From NCBI RefSeq assembly GCF_000423085.1, contig NZ_AUHH01000013.1, positions 1-64,000 on the forward strand: a stretch of 64,000 nt of DNA, in the 5' to 3' direction. The notes below the pieces were generated by a model. The model worked only from the letters and a program-made list of their open reading frames with translations. It searched no databases and was not told the DNA's origin. This document shows positions 53,412 through 62,437 of this stretch, one piece after another. This stretch comes from Granulicoccus phenolivorans DSM 17626 = NBRC 107789 = JCM 15570. Its GTDB lineage: Bacteria > Actinomycetota > Actinomycetes > Propionibacteriales > Propionibacteriaceae. Numbering within the stretch: position 1 is the first letter of the stretch; each line of letters opens with the position of its first letter. The translations under genes and the position numbers were made by a program.

Positions 53412-53627
53412 GGGCCGGCATCGGCCGGAAAATCGGCGGGTGAGTCGGATGTGACGCGATCGGCAGCGCGTACACTCGGCCGGGTTGCGGCGCGGCCTCC
53501 GCGAAATGTCGGGGTCGTGCGGTACCAATGTCGTGATGTGTGATCGCGGGTGCGCGGTCATGGGTCGACACCCCGCCGGGTCCTCTTCCCCCACTTCGGT
53601 GCCCGGCCCGATCGGAGGTCCCCGACG

Positions 53628-53786
53628 ATGAAGGACATCGGCAAGAAGGTTCTGTGGCTGCTGCTCATCGGCTTCGTGCTCTACTACCTGATCACCCAGC
53701 CGGCCGCGGCGGCCGCGTTCGTCCGCTCGATCGCCGACGGGATCGGGTCGATCTTCACCTTCTTCGGGTCGCTGGCAGCACCGTAG
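53628..53786 (+). CDS. Small single-pass membrane protein
   Basis: A 52-residue protein: MKDIGKKVLWLLLIGFVLYY with one helix, then an Ala-rich, amphipathic second half. A GGAGG site lies 9 nt before the ATG at 53628. It is followed after 9 nt by the PH-domain gene, suggesting a unit. Similar short proteins precede PH-domain genes in other actinobacteria. Function unknown. Confidence 0.7.
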   Translation: MKDIGKKVLWLLLIGFVLYYLITQPAAAAAFVRSIADGIGSIFTFFGSLAAP

Positions 53787-53795
53787 GCCGCGGTC

Positions 53796-54329
53796 ATGGG
53801 TAATCCGTTCACCCGCTTCCTCGACCCACAGGTCGAGACGCACCTGATCAGCGACGAGGGCGAGGTCGTCATCGACGAGGTGGTCGCGCATCCGATGGCG
53901 ATCCTACCGTCGGTCCTCGGGCTGCTGGTGACCATCGTGCTGTTCCTGGTCATGCCGTTCCTCGGCCAGTTCTTCTGGGTCGCGCTGGTGCTCGGGCTGG
54001 TGCTGTTCGGGGTGTGCCTGTTCAAGATCCATGAGCGGCACATGAACCGGTTCGTGGTCACCAATATGCGGGTCTTCCGGGTGACCGGGGTCTTCTCCCA
54101 GACGGTTGCGACCATGCCGATGCAGCGGATCCTGGACATTTCGGTGCGGCAGAGTTTCATCGGACGCCTGTTCGGCTACGGGCACTTCGTCTTCGAGTCC
54201 GCGGCCCGCGACCAGGGGCTGCGGGAGATCCGCTTCGTGGGTCATCCGACCGAGCGGGATCTGACCATCCAGCGGGTGATCCAGCGGGCCGGGATCCGCA
54301 AGGCGGCCCGGGCGGGGGAGTCCTGGTGA
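53796..54329 (+). CDS. PH domain-containing membrane protein
   Basis: A 177-residue protein with two close helices (ILPSVLGLLVTIVLFLVMPFLG and FWVALVLGLVLFGVCLF) followed by a bacterial PH domain containing RFVVTNMRVFRVTGVFSQTVATMPMQRILDI. The role is unknown; relatives are membrane-associated. It ends with GTGA overlap to the next gene. Confidence 0.82.
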   Translation: MGNPFTRFLDPQVETHLISDEGEVVIDEVVAHPMAILPSVLGLLVTIVLFLVMPFLGQFFWVALVLGLVLFGVCLFKIHERHMNRFVVTNMRVFRVTGVFSQTVATMPMQRILDISVRQSFIGRLFGYGHFVFESAARDQGLREIRFVGHPTERDLTIQRVIQRAGIRKAARAGESW

Positions 54330-55531
54330 ACGGGCCGGTGCGGGTGGTCGCGATCAGCGATGCCGATTCCTATCTGAAGTGGGCGTACGCCCTGCTGCGC
54401 GGCGCGCCGGCGCACTGGCGGGTCGAGCATGTGGTGCTGGCGAATCCGATCGCTCCCTCGGCCGCGCAGATCGCGGCAGCCACCGGGCTCCCGGCGGCGG
54501 GCGAGGCGGCGGTGGGTGCGTCGGCGCCGGGCGGCGGGGCGGCGGTCACCCGGGACTGGGCGCCCGCGCTGATCGCCCGGCTGCGTCGGCAGCGGCCGGA
54601 CGTGCTGCTGGTCGCCTGCACCGGCCCGGCCCTGGACGCGGTGCTGACCCTGGGGACGGCGGCCGGGCTGTTCGGTGCGGGTCGACCGGTCCTGGTCACC
54701 GGGCTGCCGGGGATCTCCTGGCCGGCCAATGATCTGGCGGTGGAGTTCCGGGCGCCCTTCGACCTGATGGTGCTGCATTCCCGACGCGAGGTCGCGGCGT
54801 ACGACTGGGTGGCGCAGCAACTGGGGGCCCGGGTGCGGCCGGTGCTGGCGCGGCTGCCGTTCCTGCCGACCGGCCGGGCCGAGGGTGGGACCGAGGTGGT
54901 GTTCGCCGCCCAGTCCCTGGTTCCGGCCCGACCGACCGAGCGGACCCGGATCCTGGCCGCGCTGAGCCGGGTGCCGGCGCCGCTGCAGCCGGTGGTCAAG
55001 GTACGGGCGCTGGCCGGGGAGCGGCAGGCGCACAACGAGGCCGCCCCGTACGCCGACCTGTACGCCGAACTGCGCCGGGAGCAGCCGGACACCGGGGCGG
55101 TGGAGTTCCGGGCCGGGTCGATGGCGGCGGCGCTGGAGCGGGCCCACGGGTTCGCGACGGTGTCCTCGACCGCGGTGCTGGAGGCGATCGCGTTGGGCGT
55201 ACCGAGCCTGGTGCTCGACGAGTTCGGGGTGAATCGCGAGTTGATCAACCTGGTTTTCGCCGACTCCGGCCTGCTCGGCGGGCTGGACCGGCTGGCCTCG
55301 GGGAACTTCGCCCACCCCGATCCGGCCTGGTTGGACGCGAACTATTTCCATCCGCCGCAGGCCGATACCTGGATCCCGCGGATCGAGGAGCTGATCGCCG
55401 ACCGCCGGGCCGGTCGGCTCGGCGCGCTGGATCGGGTCGCAACGGTCGGTCGGGCCGGCACGGGATCGGTGCTCGCCCGGGCCCGGCGGCTGCTGCGGGT
55501 GGTGCCGCCGCCGGCGCTGTGGCGGCGCTGA
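54326..55531 (+). CDS. DUF6716-type glycosyltransferase-like protein
   Basis: A 401-residue soluble protein with two Rossmann-like halves: an N-terminal half with RVVAISDADSYLKWAYALL and LITGLPG-like LVTGLPGISWPAND, and a C-terminal half with PVVKVRALAGE and VSSTAVLEAIALGVPSLVLDEFG, which resembles the nucleotide-sugar site of GT-B enzymes. Relatives lie next to acylneuraminate cytidylyltransferases, as here (10 nt away, convergent). It may transfer a nonulosonic acid, but no activity is established by sequence. GTG start overlaps the previous stop. Confidence 0.72.
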   Translation: MNGPVRVVAISDADSYLKWAYALLRGAPAHWRVEHVVLANPIAPSAAQIAAATGLPAAGEAAVGASAPGGGAAVTRDWAPALIARLRRQRPDVLLVACTGPALDAVLTLGTAAGLFGAGRPVLVTGLPGISWPANDLAVEFRAPFDLMVLHSRREVAAYDWVAQQLGARVRPVLARLPFLPTGRAEGGTEVVFAAQSLVPARPTERTRILAALSRVPAPLQPVVKVRALAGERQAHNEAAPYADLYAELRREQPDTGAVEFRAGSMAAALERAHGFATVSSTAVLEAIALGVPSLVLDEFGVNRELINLVFADSGLLGGLDRLASGNFAHPDPAWLDANYFHPPQADTWIPRIEELIADRRAGRLGALDRVATVGRAGTGSVLARARRLLRVVPPPALWRR

Positions 55532-55541
55532 GCCCGCCGCC

Positions 55542-56792
55542 CTACGCCTGTTCGCCCTTCCCGCTCCGATCCGGCCCGCTCGTATCCGGCCCGCCGTGAG
55601 CCGACTCCGTGCGGGCGGCGAGCACCCGGTCGCAGACCTCTCGGACCGCACCCGCACCACCCGGGCGGGTGAGTACGACCCGGGCCGCGGCGAGCACCTC
55701 CGGGCGGGCGTCGGCGACCGCGATGGGCCAGCCGACCACGTCCATCGGGCCGAGGTCGTTCACATCGTTGCCCACGTACGCGATCCGCTGCGGGTCCAGC
55801 CCTCGCTCGGCGATCCAGGACCGCAGCGCGCTCGCCTTGTCGTCGATCGCCTGGGCCACCTCCACCTTCAGTTTGCCGGCCCGAGCGCTGACCACGGCAT
55901 TGCGCTCCTTGGACAGGATCAGCAGCGGGATCCCGGCCTCCCGCAGTCGCTGCACCCCCATGCCGTCGGCGCGGGACAGGCGTACCGACTCCTGTCCGTA
56001 CTGGTCCAGATAGAGGGTGTCGGGGGTGTGCACGCCGTCGAAATCGGTGACCACCGCGTCCACGTCGATGGGTCGGGGCCCGACCGCGGTCGCCGGACGA
56101 TCCACCACCCCCGCGAACGCGTCGGCCAGCGCGAGTTCCTCGGCGGTGTCGATCTCCAGGGAGGCCAGTTCGGACACCGGCACGACCCGGGTCCGGCCGA
56201 AGAAGCGGTGCCGGGCCGCGAGGAAGCCGGGAACCGCCATCACGTAGAACGCGCCGGTCTCGCGATAGTCCGGGCGGCGGTCCTGGCGCCGGGGCCGGTA
56301 GCCGGCGTCGTGGTTCTGGCCGGTCATCACCCCGGTGCCCGGGGCGATGGTGTCATCGGCGTCGCGCCACAGGAACTCGTAGGTCTCCACCGCGGAGAAC
56401 ACCGAGTCGGCCTCCCCGGCGGTGATCATCCCGACCCCGCGATCGAGGTCCTGGCTGCGGATGAACGGCGAGGTGCACTGGACGAACACCAGCACCCGCG
56501 GATCGATCCCGCGGGCGGCGATCTCCTCCAGGCCGTGCACCAGCGCCGATTCGGAGGTGGCTGTCGGGCCGGACAACTCGGCCGGGCGCAGGATGATCTC
56601 GGCGCCGGCCTCGCGGGCGGCGGCGGCGATCGCCTCGTCGTCGGTGGACACGAACACCTGGTCGATCGTGCGGGCCGCGCGGCAGGCCCGGACCGCCCGG
56701 GCGACCAGCGGGATCCCGCCGATCAGCCGGAGGTTCTTGCCGGGTACGCCCTGGGAGCCGCCCCGGGCAGGGATGATCGCGACCACACTCAT
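55542..56792 (-). CDS. Acylneuraminate cytidylyltransferase fused to a KdsC-like HAD phosphatase
   Basis: A 416-residue two-domain protein. Residues 1-225 are the NeuA-type transferase (AIIPARGGSQGVPGKNLR, VFVSTDDEAIAAAA, FVQCTSPFIRS) that charges a nonulosonic acid with CMP. Residues 240-395 are a HAD domain with DFDGVHTPD, ILSKERNAVVSARA, DDKASAL and YVGNDVNDLGPM, as in KdsC and sialic-acid-9-phosphate phosphatases. One chain could thus remove the phosphate and then activate the sugar. Kdn-containing wall polymers are known in actinobacteria. The ATG at 56792 is preferred by homology; ATGs at 56801 and 56804 are alternatives. Confidence 0.88.
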   Translation of the reverse strand: MSVVAIIPARGGSQGVPGKNLRLIGGIPLVARAVRACRAARTIDQVFVSTDDEAIAAAAREAGAEIILRPAELSGPTATSESALVHGLEEIAARGIDPRVLVFVQCTSPFIRSQDLDRGVGMITAGEADSVFSAVETYEFLWRDADDTIAPGTGVMTGQNHDAGYRPRRQDRRPDYRETGAFYVMAVPGFLAARHRFFGRTRVVPVSELASLEIDTAEELALADAFAGVVDRPATAVGPRPIDVDAVVTDFDGVHTPDTLYLDQYGQESVRLSRADGMGVQRLREAGIPLLILSKERNAVVSARAGKLKVEVAQAIDDKASALRSWIAERGLDPQRIAYVGNDVNDLGPMDVVGWPIAVADARPEVLAAARVVLTRPGGAGAVREVCDRVLAARTESAHGGPDTSGPDRSGKGEQA

Positions 56793-56849
56793 GCGCCCCA
56801 TCATGCCCGGCCCGCAGCGGCCGCGTCGGGTCGACGCTCCTGGTGGGCG

Positions 56850-58172
56850 TCAGTCCAGCACCTCGCCCGACCGGTCGCGGGTCAGCGCCACCGAGATGAA
56901 CGAGACCACCGCACAGAAGGCGACGAACAGGCCCACCAGCGGGTACCGGTTCGCCTCGCCGCCGACGAGCGCGGTGGCGATCAGCGGAGCGGTGCCACCG
57001 ACCAGCGCCGCGCCCACCTGATAGCCCAGCGAGATGCCGGTGTAGCGCACGTCGGCGGTGAAACTCTCGGCGAGGAAGGTGCCCATCAGGGCGCCGTAGA
57101 CCGACCAGATCGCGCCGAAGCCGACGACGGTGGCCACGACCAGCAGCGCCACGTTGTGCTGATTCAGGATCCAGAAGTACGGCACGATGTAGATCACCGC
57201 CAGCACGATGCCGACCAGATACAGCTTCTTGCGTCCGACCCGGTCCGACCACGCCCCGATGGCCAGCATGCAGGGGACCGCGACGATGGCCGCCACCAGG
57301 ACCGCCATTAGGGCTTCACCGCGGGTGAAGCCGCGCTCGACGGCGTAGGTGATCGAGTAGGTGGCGAAGATGAAGAAGGTGGAGGTCTCGATGAACTTCG
57401 CGCCGATCGCCTTGAGTACGCTCGGCCACTGGGTCCGGAAGATCTCCACGATCGGGATCTTGGCCTCCTTGCGCTCGGACTTCACCTTGCGGAAGGCCGG
57501 GGTCTCATCGATCCGGGCCCGGATCCACAGCCCGAACAGCACCAGCAGCGCCGACAGCAGGAACGGGATCCGCCAGCCCCAGGCCATGAAGGCATCCTCG
57601 GGCAGCAGCCAGTCGATGAACCACAGAGTGAGGTTGCCCAGCGCCAGGCCGAACAGGGCGCCGGTCTGCGGGACGGCACCGTAGAAGCCACGCTGTTTGC
57701 GCGGGGAGTACTCCACGGCGAGCAGAATGCCGCCGCCCCATTCCCCACCCAGGGCCAGGCCCTGGATCAGTCGGAGCAGGGTGAGCAGCACCGGCGCCAG
57801 CGCGCCGACCTGGTACGCGGTGGGCAGCAGGCCCATGGCCGCGGTGGAGATGCCCATCAGGGACAGGGTGAACACCAGGGTCTTCTTGCGCCCGATCCGG
57901 TCGCCGATATGGCTGAAGATGATGCCGCCGATCGGGCGGACGACGAAGGCGAGGGCGAAGGAGGCCAGCGACAGCAGGGTCGCGGTGAATCTGTCCTGGT
58001 CGGGGAAGAACAGCGGGCCGAACACGACGCTGGCCATCGTTCCGTAGAGAAAGAAGTCGTACCACTCCACGGTCGAGCCGATGGCCGAGCCGATCAGGGC
58101 TTTGATTCGGGTTCCTTTGTCGATGTGCTCGACGTCGAAGTCGTCCTGTGTGGTGGTCTCGTCAGTGGTCAT
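56850..58172 (-). CDS. MFS transporter, metabolite:H+ symporter type
   Basis: A 440-residue 12-helix carrier of the metabolite:proton symporter branch (ShiA/ProP/KgtP relatives). Markers are GSTVEWYDFFLYGTMA, RPIGGIIFSHIGDRIGRKKT, GLALGGEWGGGILLAVEYSP and WSDRVGRKKLY. The substrate is probably an organic acid or similar metabolite. The ATG at 58172 has GGAGG about 9 nt upstream. It lies just downstream of ycxB and upstream of the cytidylyltransferase on the same strand, but 57 nt from it. Confidence 0.88.
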   Translation of the reverse strand: MTTDETTTQDDFDVEHIDKGTRIKALIGSAIGSTVEWYDFFLYGTMASVVFGPLFFPDQDRFTATLLSLASFALAFVVRPIGGIIFSHIGDRIGRKKTLVFTLSLMGISTAAMGLLPTAYQVGALAPVLLTLLRLIQGLALGGEWGGGILLAVEYSPRKQRGFYGAVPQTGALFGLALGNLTLWFIDWLLPEDAFMAWGWRIPFLLSALLVLFGLWIRARIDETPAFRKVKSERKEAKIPIVEIFRTQWPSVLKAIGAKFIETSTFFIFATYSITYAVERGFTRGEALMAVLVAAIVAVPCMLAIGAWSDRVGRKKLYLVGIVLAVIYIVPYFWILNQHNVALLVVATVVGFGAIWSVYGALMGTFLAESFTADVRYTGISLGYQVGAALVGGTAPLIATALVGGEANRYPLVGLFVAFCAVVSFISVALTRDRSGEVLD

Positions 58173-58329
58173 GTTCTGCTTCCTCCCCCGACCGGCCATG
58201 GTCGTGAAATTCACTATCGGGGAGCGCAAATGCGCTTGACCAGAGATTGCCGAGATTTTCCGTCCCGATGGGTCGGACGATAAGTAGTAATGAACAGTAC
58301 GAATCAGGGGACGCGGCGCCGGAACCCGG

Positions 58330-58836
58330 TCAGCGCTGCCACCATCCGCGGGCCGGGCCCAGGTGGGTGGTCAGCAGCGTGCGCAACTCGTTCTGCTCCT
58401 CGGCCGGGACCGCCGATTTGGGCACCATCAGCACCTTGGCCGCCGGCAGGATCATCAGGAAGGAAATGGCGTTCTCCCGCCACTTCATCATCGAACTCCA
58501 TTCGATGACGTCGTCGGCCTCGCCGTAGTTCACCTCCAGGCCCCGGTCGGTCAGGTTCTGGGTGAGGTACTGACCGTGCCAGTTCTTGAAGTGGGAGCGC
58601 AGCGCCCCGGCGTACGCGATCACCCCGACCACCGGCGCGAGGACCAGGGCCGCCGCGATCAACCAGATGTAGAGGGGAGCCCCGGTGACCCCGGCGAAGA
58701 TGAGCAACCCGATGCCGATCACCAGACTGCCCAGCACCAGCAGGGCGGGTGCGGGCAGGGAGCGCAGGGCCATGTCGGCCTGTTGCTTCGCGTCGAGTTG
58801 ATAGGTGTAACTGAGGTCGCCGTCGGAGCTGATCAC
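58330..58836 (-). CDS. YcxB-like membrane protein
   Basis: A 168-residue protein: a short cytoplasmic N-terminus (LSYTYQLDAKQQADMAL), two helices (LLVLGSLVIGIGLLIFAG and YIWLIAAALVLAPVVGVIAY) and a C-terminal beta domain with WHGQYLTQNLTDRGLEV and VLMVPKSAVP, the YcxB pattern. Function unknown. GTG start at 58836 next to a -10. Confidence 0.75.
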   Translation of the reverse strand: MISSDGDLSYTYQLDAKQQADMALRSLPAPALLVLGSLVIGIGLLIFAGVTGAPLYIWLIAAALVLAPVVGVIAYAGALRSHFKNWHGQYLTQNLTDRGLEVNYGEADDVIEWSSMMKWRENAISFLMILPAAKVLMVPKSAVPAEEQNELRTLLTTHLGPARGWWQR

Positions 58837-58842
58837 CGCCCG

Positions 58843-58848
58843 AGGGTA
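58843..58848 (-). promoter_or_regulatory. Leaderless-type -10 of the YcxB-like gene
   Basis: TACCCT on the minus strand ends 6 nt before the GTG at 58836. Confidence 0.55.
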
Positions 58849-58901
58849 TCGCGCCGTGGGGCGGCCGCCGGCCCGCTGCGGCACCGACGTGCGTGCGACG
58901 G

Positions 58902-59972
58902 TCAGTCCGGCTCCTCGCGCCGGCGACGTTCGGCGGCCTCGCGGATCGCCCGGCCCCGCTTCTCCAGCCGGCGTTCGGACCAGCGGTTGATGACGATCTG
59001 CTCGCTGTGGCGGGGCGGCACCTGCAACTGCACCTCGGCCGGCAGTCCGGCCTGGAGTTCCTGGGCGCGTTCCAGTCCGGCGTCGAGTTCGGCACCGAAG
59101 AGCATCGCGCAGTTGCCGACATAGCCCCACAGCAGGAACAGCACCACGCCACCCAGGGTGCCGTAGGTCGGATCGAGGACGAAGAAGCTGGACAGGTACT
59201 CCGCCAGGGCCCAGGAACTCAGGGCCCAGGCCGCGATCGCCACCAGCGATCCGGGGGAGAGCACCCGGAATTGGAACTTGCGTACGTTCGGGGTGGCGAA
59301 GAACAGCAGGTTCACCAGCATCAGCACCGCGGCAATCAGGACCGGGGCCTGGAAGCCGAGCAACTGCCGGGTCAGCGCCGGGCTGAGATCGGCCACCTGC
59401 ATGGCGCGGGCGGCCAGCGGGGTACCGGAGACCACCGCGAGCAGCACCAGGGAGAGCAGCGTCAGGGCCGCCACGGCGAACAGCATGTGCTGGACCCGCA
59501 GCCACCCGGTCCGCCGGCCCTCGGCGACCTGGTAGATCCGGTTGGTGGCGCGGGAGAAGGCGCTGATGTAGTTCGACACCGACCAGATCGCGCCGGCCGC
59601 GCCGATGACCAGCGGCCACCCCGAGCGCGGGCTGCGGGCCAGGCTCACCATCAGCGGAGTCAGCAACTGGATCGATTCCTCGGGCACCAACCCGTGCAGC
59701 AGCTCCCGCAGCAGATCCGCCGAGGGCGCCGACGCCCCGACCAACCCCAGCAGCGACAATACGACCAGCAGGGACGGCGCGACCGCCAGCACCGCGTAAT
59801 AGGTCAGCGTGGCCGCGGAGTCCAGCGCGTTGTTCACCACGAAACCGTGGATCGCGCGGCGCCCGGCGTACGCCCACGACGACGGTCGCAGCCGCCGCAA
59901 CGGCACCGGCTCCCGTTCCTCGGGCTCCGGTGCCGCCGACGGCGTGGCAGCTGATCCGGGCGACTGGGCCAC
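58902..59972 (-). CDS. YihY/BrkB-family membrane protein
   Basis: A 356-residue protein with about six helices; NALDSAATLTYYAVLAVAPSLL and YGTLGGVVLFLLWGYVGNCAMLFGAEL are the family markers. The cytoplasmic C-terminus is basic (RRLEKRGRAIREAAERRRR). These proteins were once called ribonuclease BN in error; the function is unknown. GTG start 1 nt after the pgm stop, so it is co-transcribed with pgm. Confidence 0.88.
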   Translation of the reverse strand: MAQSPGSAATPSAAPEPEEREPVPLRRLRPSSWAYAGRRAIHGFVVNNALDSAATLTYYAVLAVAPSLLVVLSLLGLVGASAPSADLLRELLHGLVPEESIQLLTPLMVSLARSPRSGWPLVIGAAGAIWSVSNYISAFSRATNRIYQVAEGRRTGWLRVQHMLFAVAALTLLSLVLLAVVSGTPLAARAMQVADLSPALTRQLLGFQAPVLIAAVLMLVNLLFFATPNVRKFQFRVLSPGSLVAIAAWALSSWALAEYLSSFFVLDPTYGTLGGVVLFLLWGYVGNCAMLFGAELDAGLERAQELQAGLPAEVQLQVPPRHSEQIVINRWSERRLEKRGRAIREAAERRRREEPD

Positions 59973-59973
59973 C

Positions 59974-61608
59974 TCAGCTGGTCAGAACCGCGCTGACGAC
60001 CTCCTTGGCGGCCTCCTGCACCTGGGCCAGATGCTCCGGACTCTTCAGCGACTCGGCGTAGATCTTGTACTTGTCCTCGGTGCCGGAGGGCCGGGCGGCG
60101 AACCAGGCCGACTCGGTGACCACCTTGAGACCGCCGATCGCGGCTCCGTTGCCGGGCGCCTCGGTGAGGATCGCACTGATCTTCTCCCCGGCCAGTTCGG
60201 TCGCGGCCACATCGGCGGGGGACAGCGCCTTGAGCCGGGCCTTCTGCTCCCGGTTCGCCTCGGCGTCGATCCGGGCGTAGTAGGACTTGCCGAAGCGTTC
60301 CTCGATCTTCGCGTACCGCTGGGAGGGGGTCTCGCCGGTGACCGCGAGGATCTCCGAGGCCAGCAGGCACAGCAGCAGACCGTCCTTGTCAGTGGTCCAG
60401 GTCTTCCCGTCCCGGGTGAGGAAGGACGCCCCGGCCGACTCCTCGCCGCCGAAGCCGACCGAGCCGTCGGACAGGCCCGGGACGAACCACTTGAAACCGA
60501 CCGGTACCTCCACCAGCCGGCGGCCCAGATCGGCGGTCACCTTGTCGATCAGGCTGGAGGACACCAGCGTCTTGCCGACTCCGCAGTCCGGCGCCCAGCC
60601 GTCGCGGTGGGAGAACAGGTACTCGATCGCGGTGGCCAGGTAGGCGTTCGGGTTCATCAGGCCCGCGTCGGGGGTGACGATGCCGTGCCGGTCGGAGTCG
60701 GCGTCGTTGCCGGTGGCGATCTGGTACTTGTCCCGGTTGTGGATCAGCGAGGCCATCGCGTCGGGGGAGGAGCAGTCCATCCGGATCTTGCCGTCGGTGT
60801 CCAGGGTCATGAACGACCAGGTCGGATCCACCGTCGGGTTGACCACGTGCAGGCCGAGCCCGAGCTGGTCGGCGATGTAGCCCCAGTACTGCACCGAGGC
60901 GCCGCCCATCGGATCGGCCCCGATGTTCAGAATGGCCCCGCGGATCGCGTCCAGGTCGAGGGCCTTGCCGAGGTCGGTGCAGTAGGCGGTCAGATAGTCG
61001 TGCTCGGTCACCTGCGACTTCGCCTGCGCATAGGGCGTACGCCGGATCCCGGTCGGCTGCTTCATCAGCTCGTTGGCCCGGTCGGCGATCCAGCTGGTCG
61101 CGTCGGTGTCGGCGGGGCCACCGTGCGGCGGGTTGTACTTGAAGCCGCCGTCGCGGGGCGGGTTGTGCGAGGGGGTGACCACGATGCCGTCGGCCGGACT
61201 GGACGGACCGGCGGCGTTGAACACGATGATCGCCCGGGAGACCGCCGGGGTCGGGGTGTAGTCGTGCTCGTTCTCGCAGCGGACGTGGACCCCGTTGGCC
61301 ACCAGCACCTCGATCGCGGTCTGCCAGGCCGGCAGGGACAGCGCGTGGGTGTCCTTGCCCAGGTACAGCGGCCCGGCGATGCCCTGGCCGGCGCGATATT
61401 CCACGATGGCCTGGGTGGTGGCGGCGATGTGCAGCTCGTTGAACTTGCCGTCCAGGCTGGAGCCGCGGTGGCCCGAGGTGCCGAACACCACTTGTTGGTC
61501 GATGTTGTCGGGGTCGGGCGTGATGTCGTAGTAGGCACCCACCACGGCGTCGACGTCGATCAGGTCTTCTGCGAGCGCAGGCTGCCCTGCGCGAGGATGA
61601 CGAGCCAT
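59974..61608 (-). CDS. pgm: Phosphoglucomutase (alpha-D-glucose phosphate-specific)
   Basis: A 544-residue enzyme interconverting glucose-1-phosphate and glucose-6-phosphate. FGTSGHRGSSLDGKFN marks the N-terminus, the phosphoserine lies in VVTPSHNPPRDGG, the metal loop is GNDADSDRHG, the sugar-binding loop FGGEESAGASF, and the phosphate-binding segment ARPSGTEDKYKIY. TAGGAT ends 6 nt upstream of the ATG. Confidence 0.96.
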   Translation of the reverse strand: MARHPRAGQPALAEDLIDVDAVVGAYYDITPDPDNIDQQVVFGTSGHRGSSLDGKFNELHIAATTQAIVEYRAGQGIAGPLYLGKDTHALSLPAWQTAIEVLVANGVHVRCENEHDYTPTPAVSRAIIVFNAAGPSSPADGIVVTPSHNPPRDGGFKYNPPHGGPADTDATSWIADRANELMKQPTGIRRTPYAQAKSQVTEHDYLTAYCTDLGKALDLDAIRGAILNIGADPMGGASVQYWGYIADQLGLGLHVVNPTVDPTWSFMTLDTDGKIRMDCSSPDAMASLIHNRDKYQIATGNDADSDRHGIVTPDAGLMNPNAYLATAIEYLFSHRDGWAPDCGVGKTLVSSSLIDKVTADLGRRLVEVPVGFKWFVPGLSDGSVGFGGEESAGASFLTRDGKTWTTDKDGLLLCLLASEILAVTGETPSQRYAKIEERFGKSYYARIDAEANREQKARLKALSPADVAATELAGEKISAILTEAPGNGAAIGGLKVVTESAWFAARPSGTEDKYKIYAESLKSPEHLAQVQEAAKEVVSAVLTS

Positions 61609-61614
61609 GCCTGA

Positions 61615-61620
61615 ATCCTA
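61615..61620 (-). promoter_or_regulatory. Leaderless-type -10 of pgm
   Basis: TAGGAT on the minus strand ends 6 nt before the ATG at 61608. Confidence 0.65.
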
Positions 61621-61696
61621 GGCCGTGGGGGCCTCGGCGGCGGGGAGGGGTGGACCGGCGATTGCGCTGGGTTGACCGGTCGGCGGGGCGGTGGTG

Positions 61697-61816
61697 TGCG
61701 ATGGAATCTGAGGGCCTCGGGCTTCCTGCGACGGAATGTGACGGCGTCGGTCTTCCTGCGATGGAATCTGACGGCGTCGGTCTTCCCGCGATGGAATCTG
61801 ACGGCCTCCCACTTCT
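61697..61816. repeat. 30-bp tandem array, four copies
   Basis: Units at 61697, 61727, 61757 and 61787, each of the type tgcgatggaatctgacggcg plus tcggtcttcc, with one to six changes between copies. Confidence 0.88.
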
Positions 61817-62264
61817 GGCGATAGTCACCTTGACCCCGCGACGGGAACCGCGTACCAGCTGGCCCTGCAGCAGCTGCGGGAAGGGGGTGCTATCGCCGGG
61901 TGGCTCGAACCGGCGCGGGATCGACTGCGGCCATCGAGATTCGGAACCAACTCTGGCCGCTGCCGGGGATCATGCCTCCGCGAGTCGGCCGATGGCCGCC
62001 CGGCGGCACCGGCCATCGAGCGATGGCCAGGGCCAGGGTCCGTGGGCAACCCACCGGACTTGACCAACCCGCTGGCAGCGACTCCCGGCAAGGGGCCATG
62101 GCTCCGGCACGGTGGCTCCCGGTACCGGGGCGATGACTCCAGCACCGGGGGATGGCTCCCGCGCCGGGCGATGGCTCCGGCGATCGGGCGATAGCAGGCG
62201 CATTCCGCGATTGCTGCACCACCCACGAGGTCACTGTTGCGATCGCTGGGTGTCTTCAGCCAAC

Positions 62265-62354
62265 GCGGGAGGCCGAGGCCCGGCAGGATCTATCGCGGGA
62301 GGCCGAGGCCCGGCAGGATCTGTCGCGGGAGGCCGAGGCCCGGCAGGATCTGTC
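62265..62354. repeat. 30-bp tandem array, three copies
   Basis: Units at 62265, 62295 and 62325, nearly identical (one base change), of the type gcgggaggccgaggcccggc plus aggatctgtc. Unrelated in sequence to the 61697 array but with the same period. Confidence 0.9.
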
Positions 62355-62437
62355 GCGGGGAGCCCGCAGGAGCCGCGCGGCGGCCCGAAATCCACGGTCA
62401 CCGGGCCTGCGTTGTGGGTACCTGCAAGAATGCAGCC

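Larger units (their letters stand above)
61609..62437. other. 829-bp gene-free block with two 30-bp arrays
   Basis: No supported gene. It carries the pgm promoter at its left edge, a four-copy 30-bp array (61697-61816), a degenerate GC-rich stretch with repeated ggctcc and cgggg elements (62090-62200) and a three-copy 30-bp array (62265-62354). Open frames through it encode only decapeptide repeats. Confidence 0.75.
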
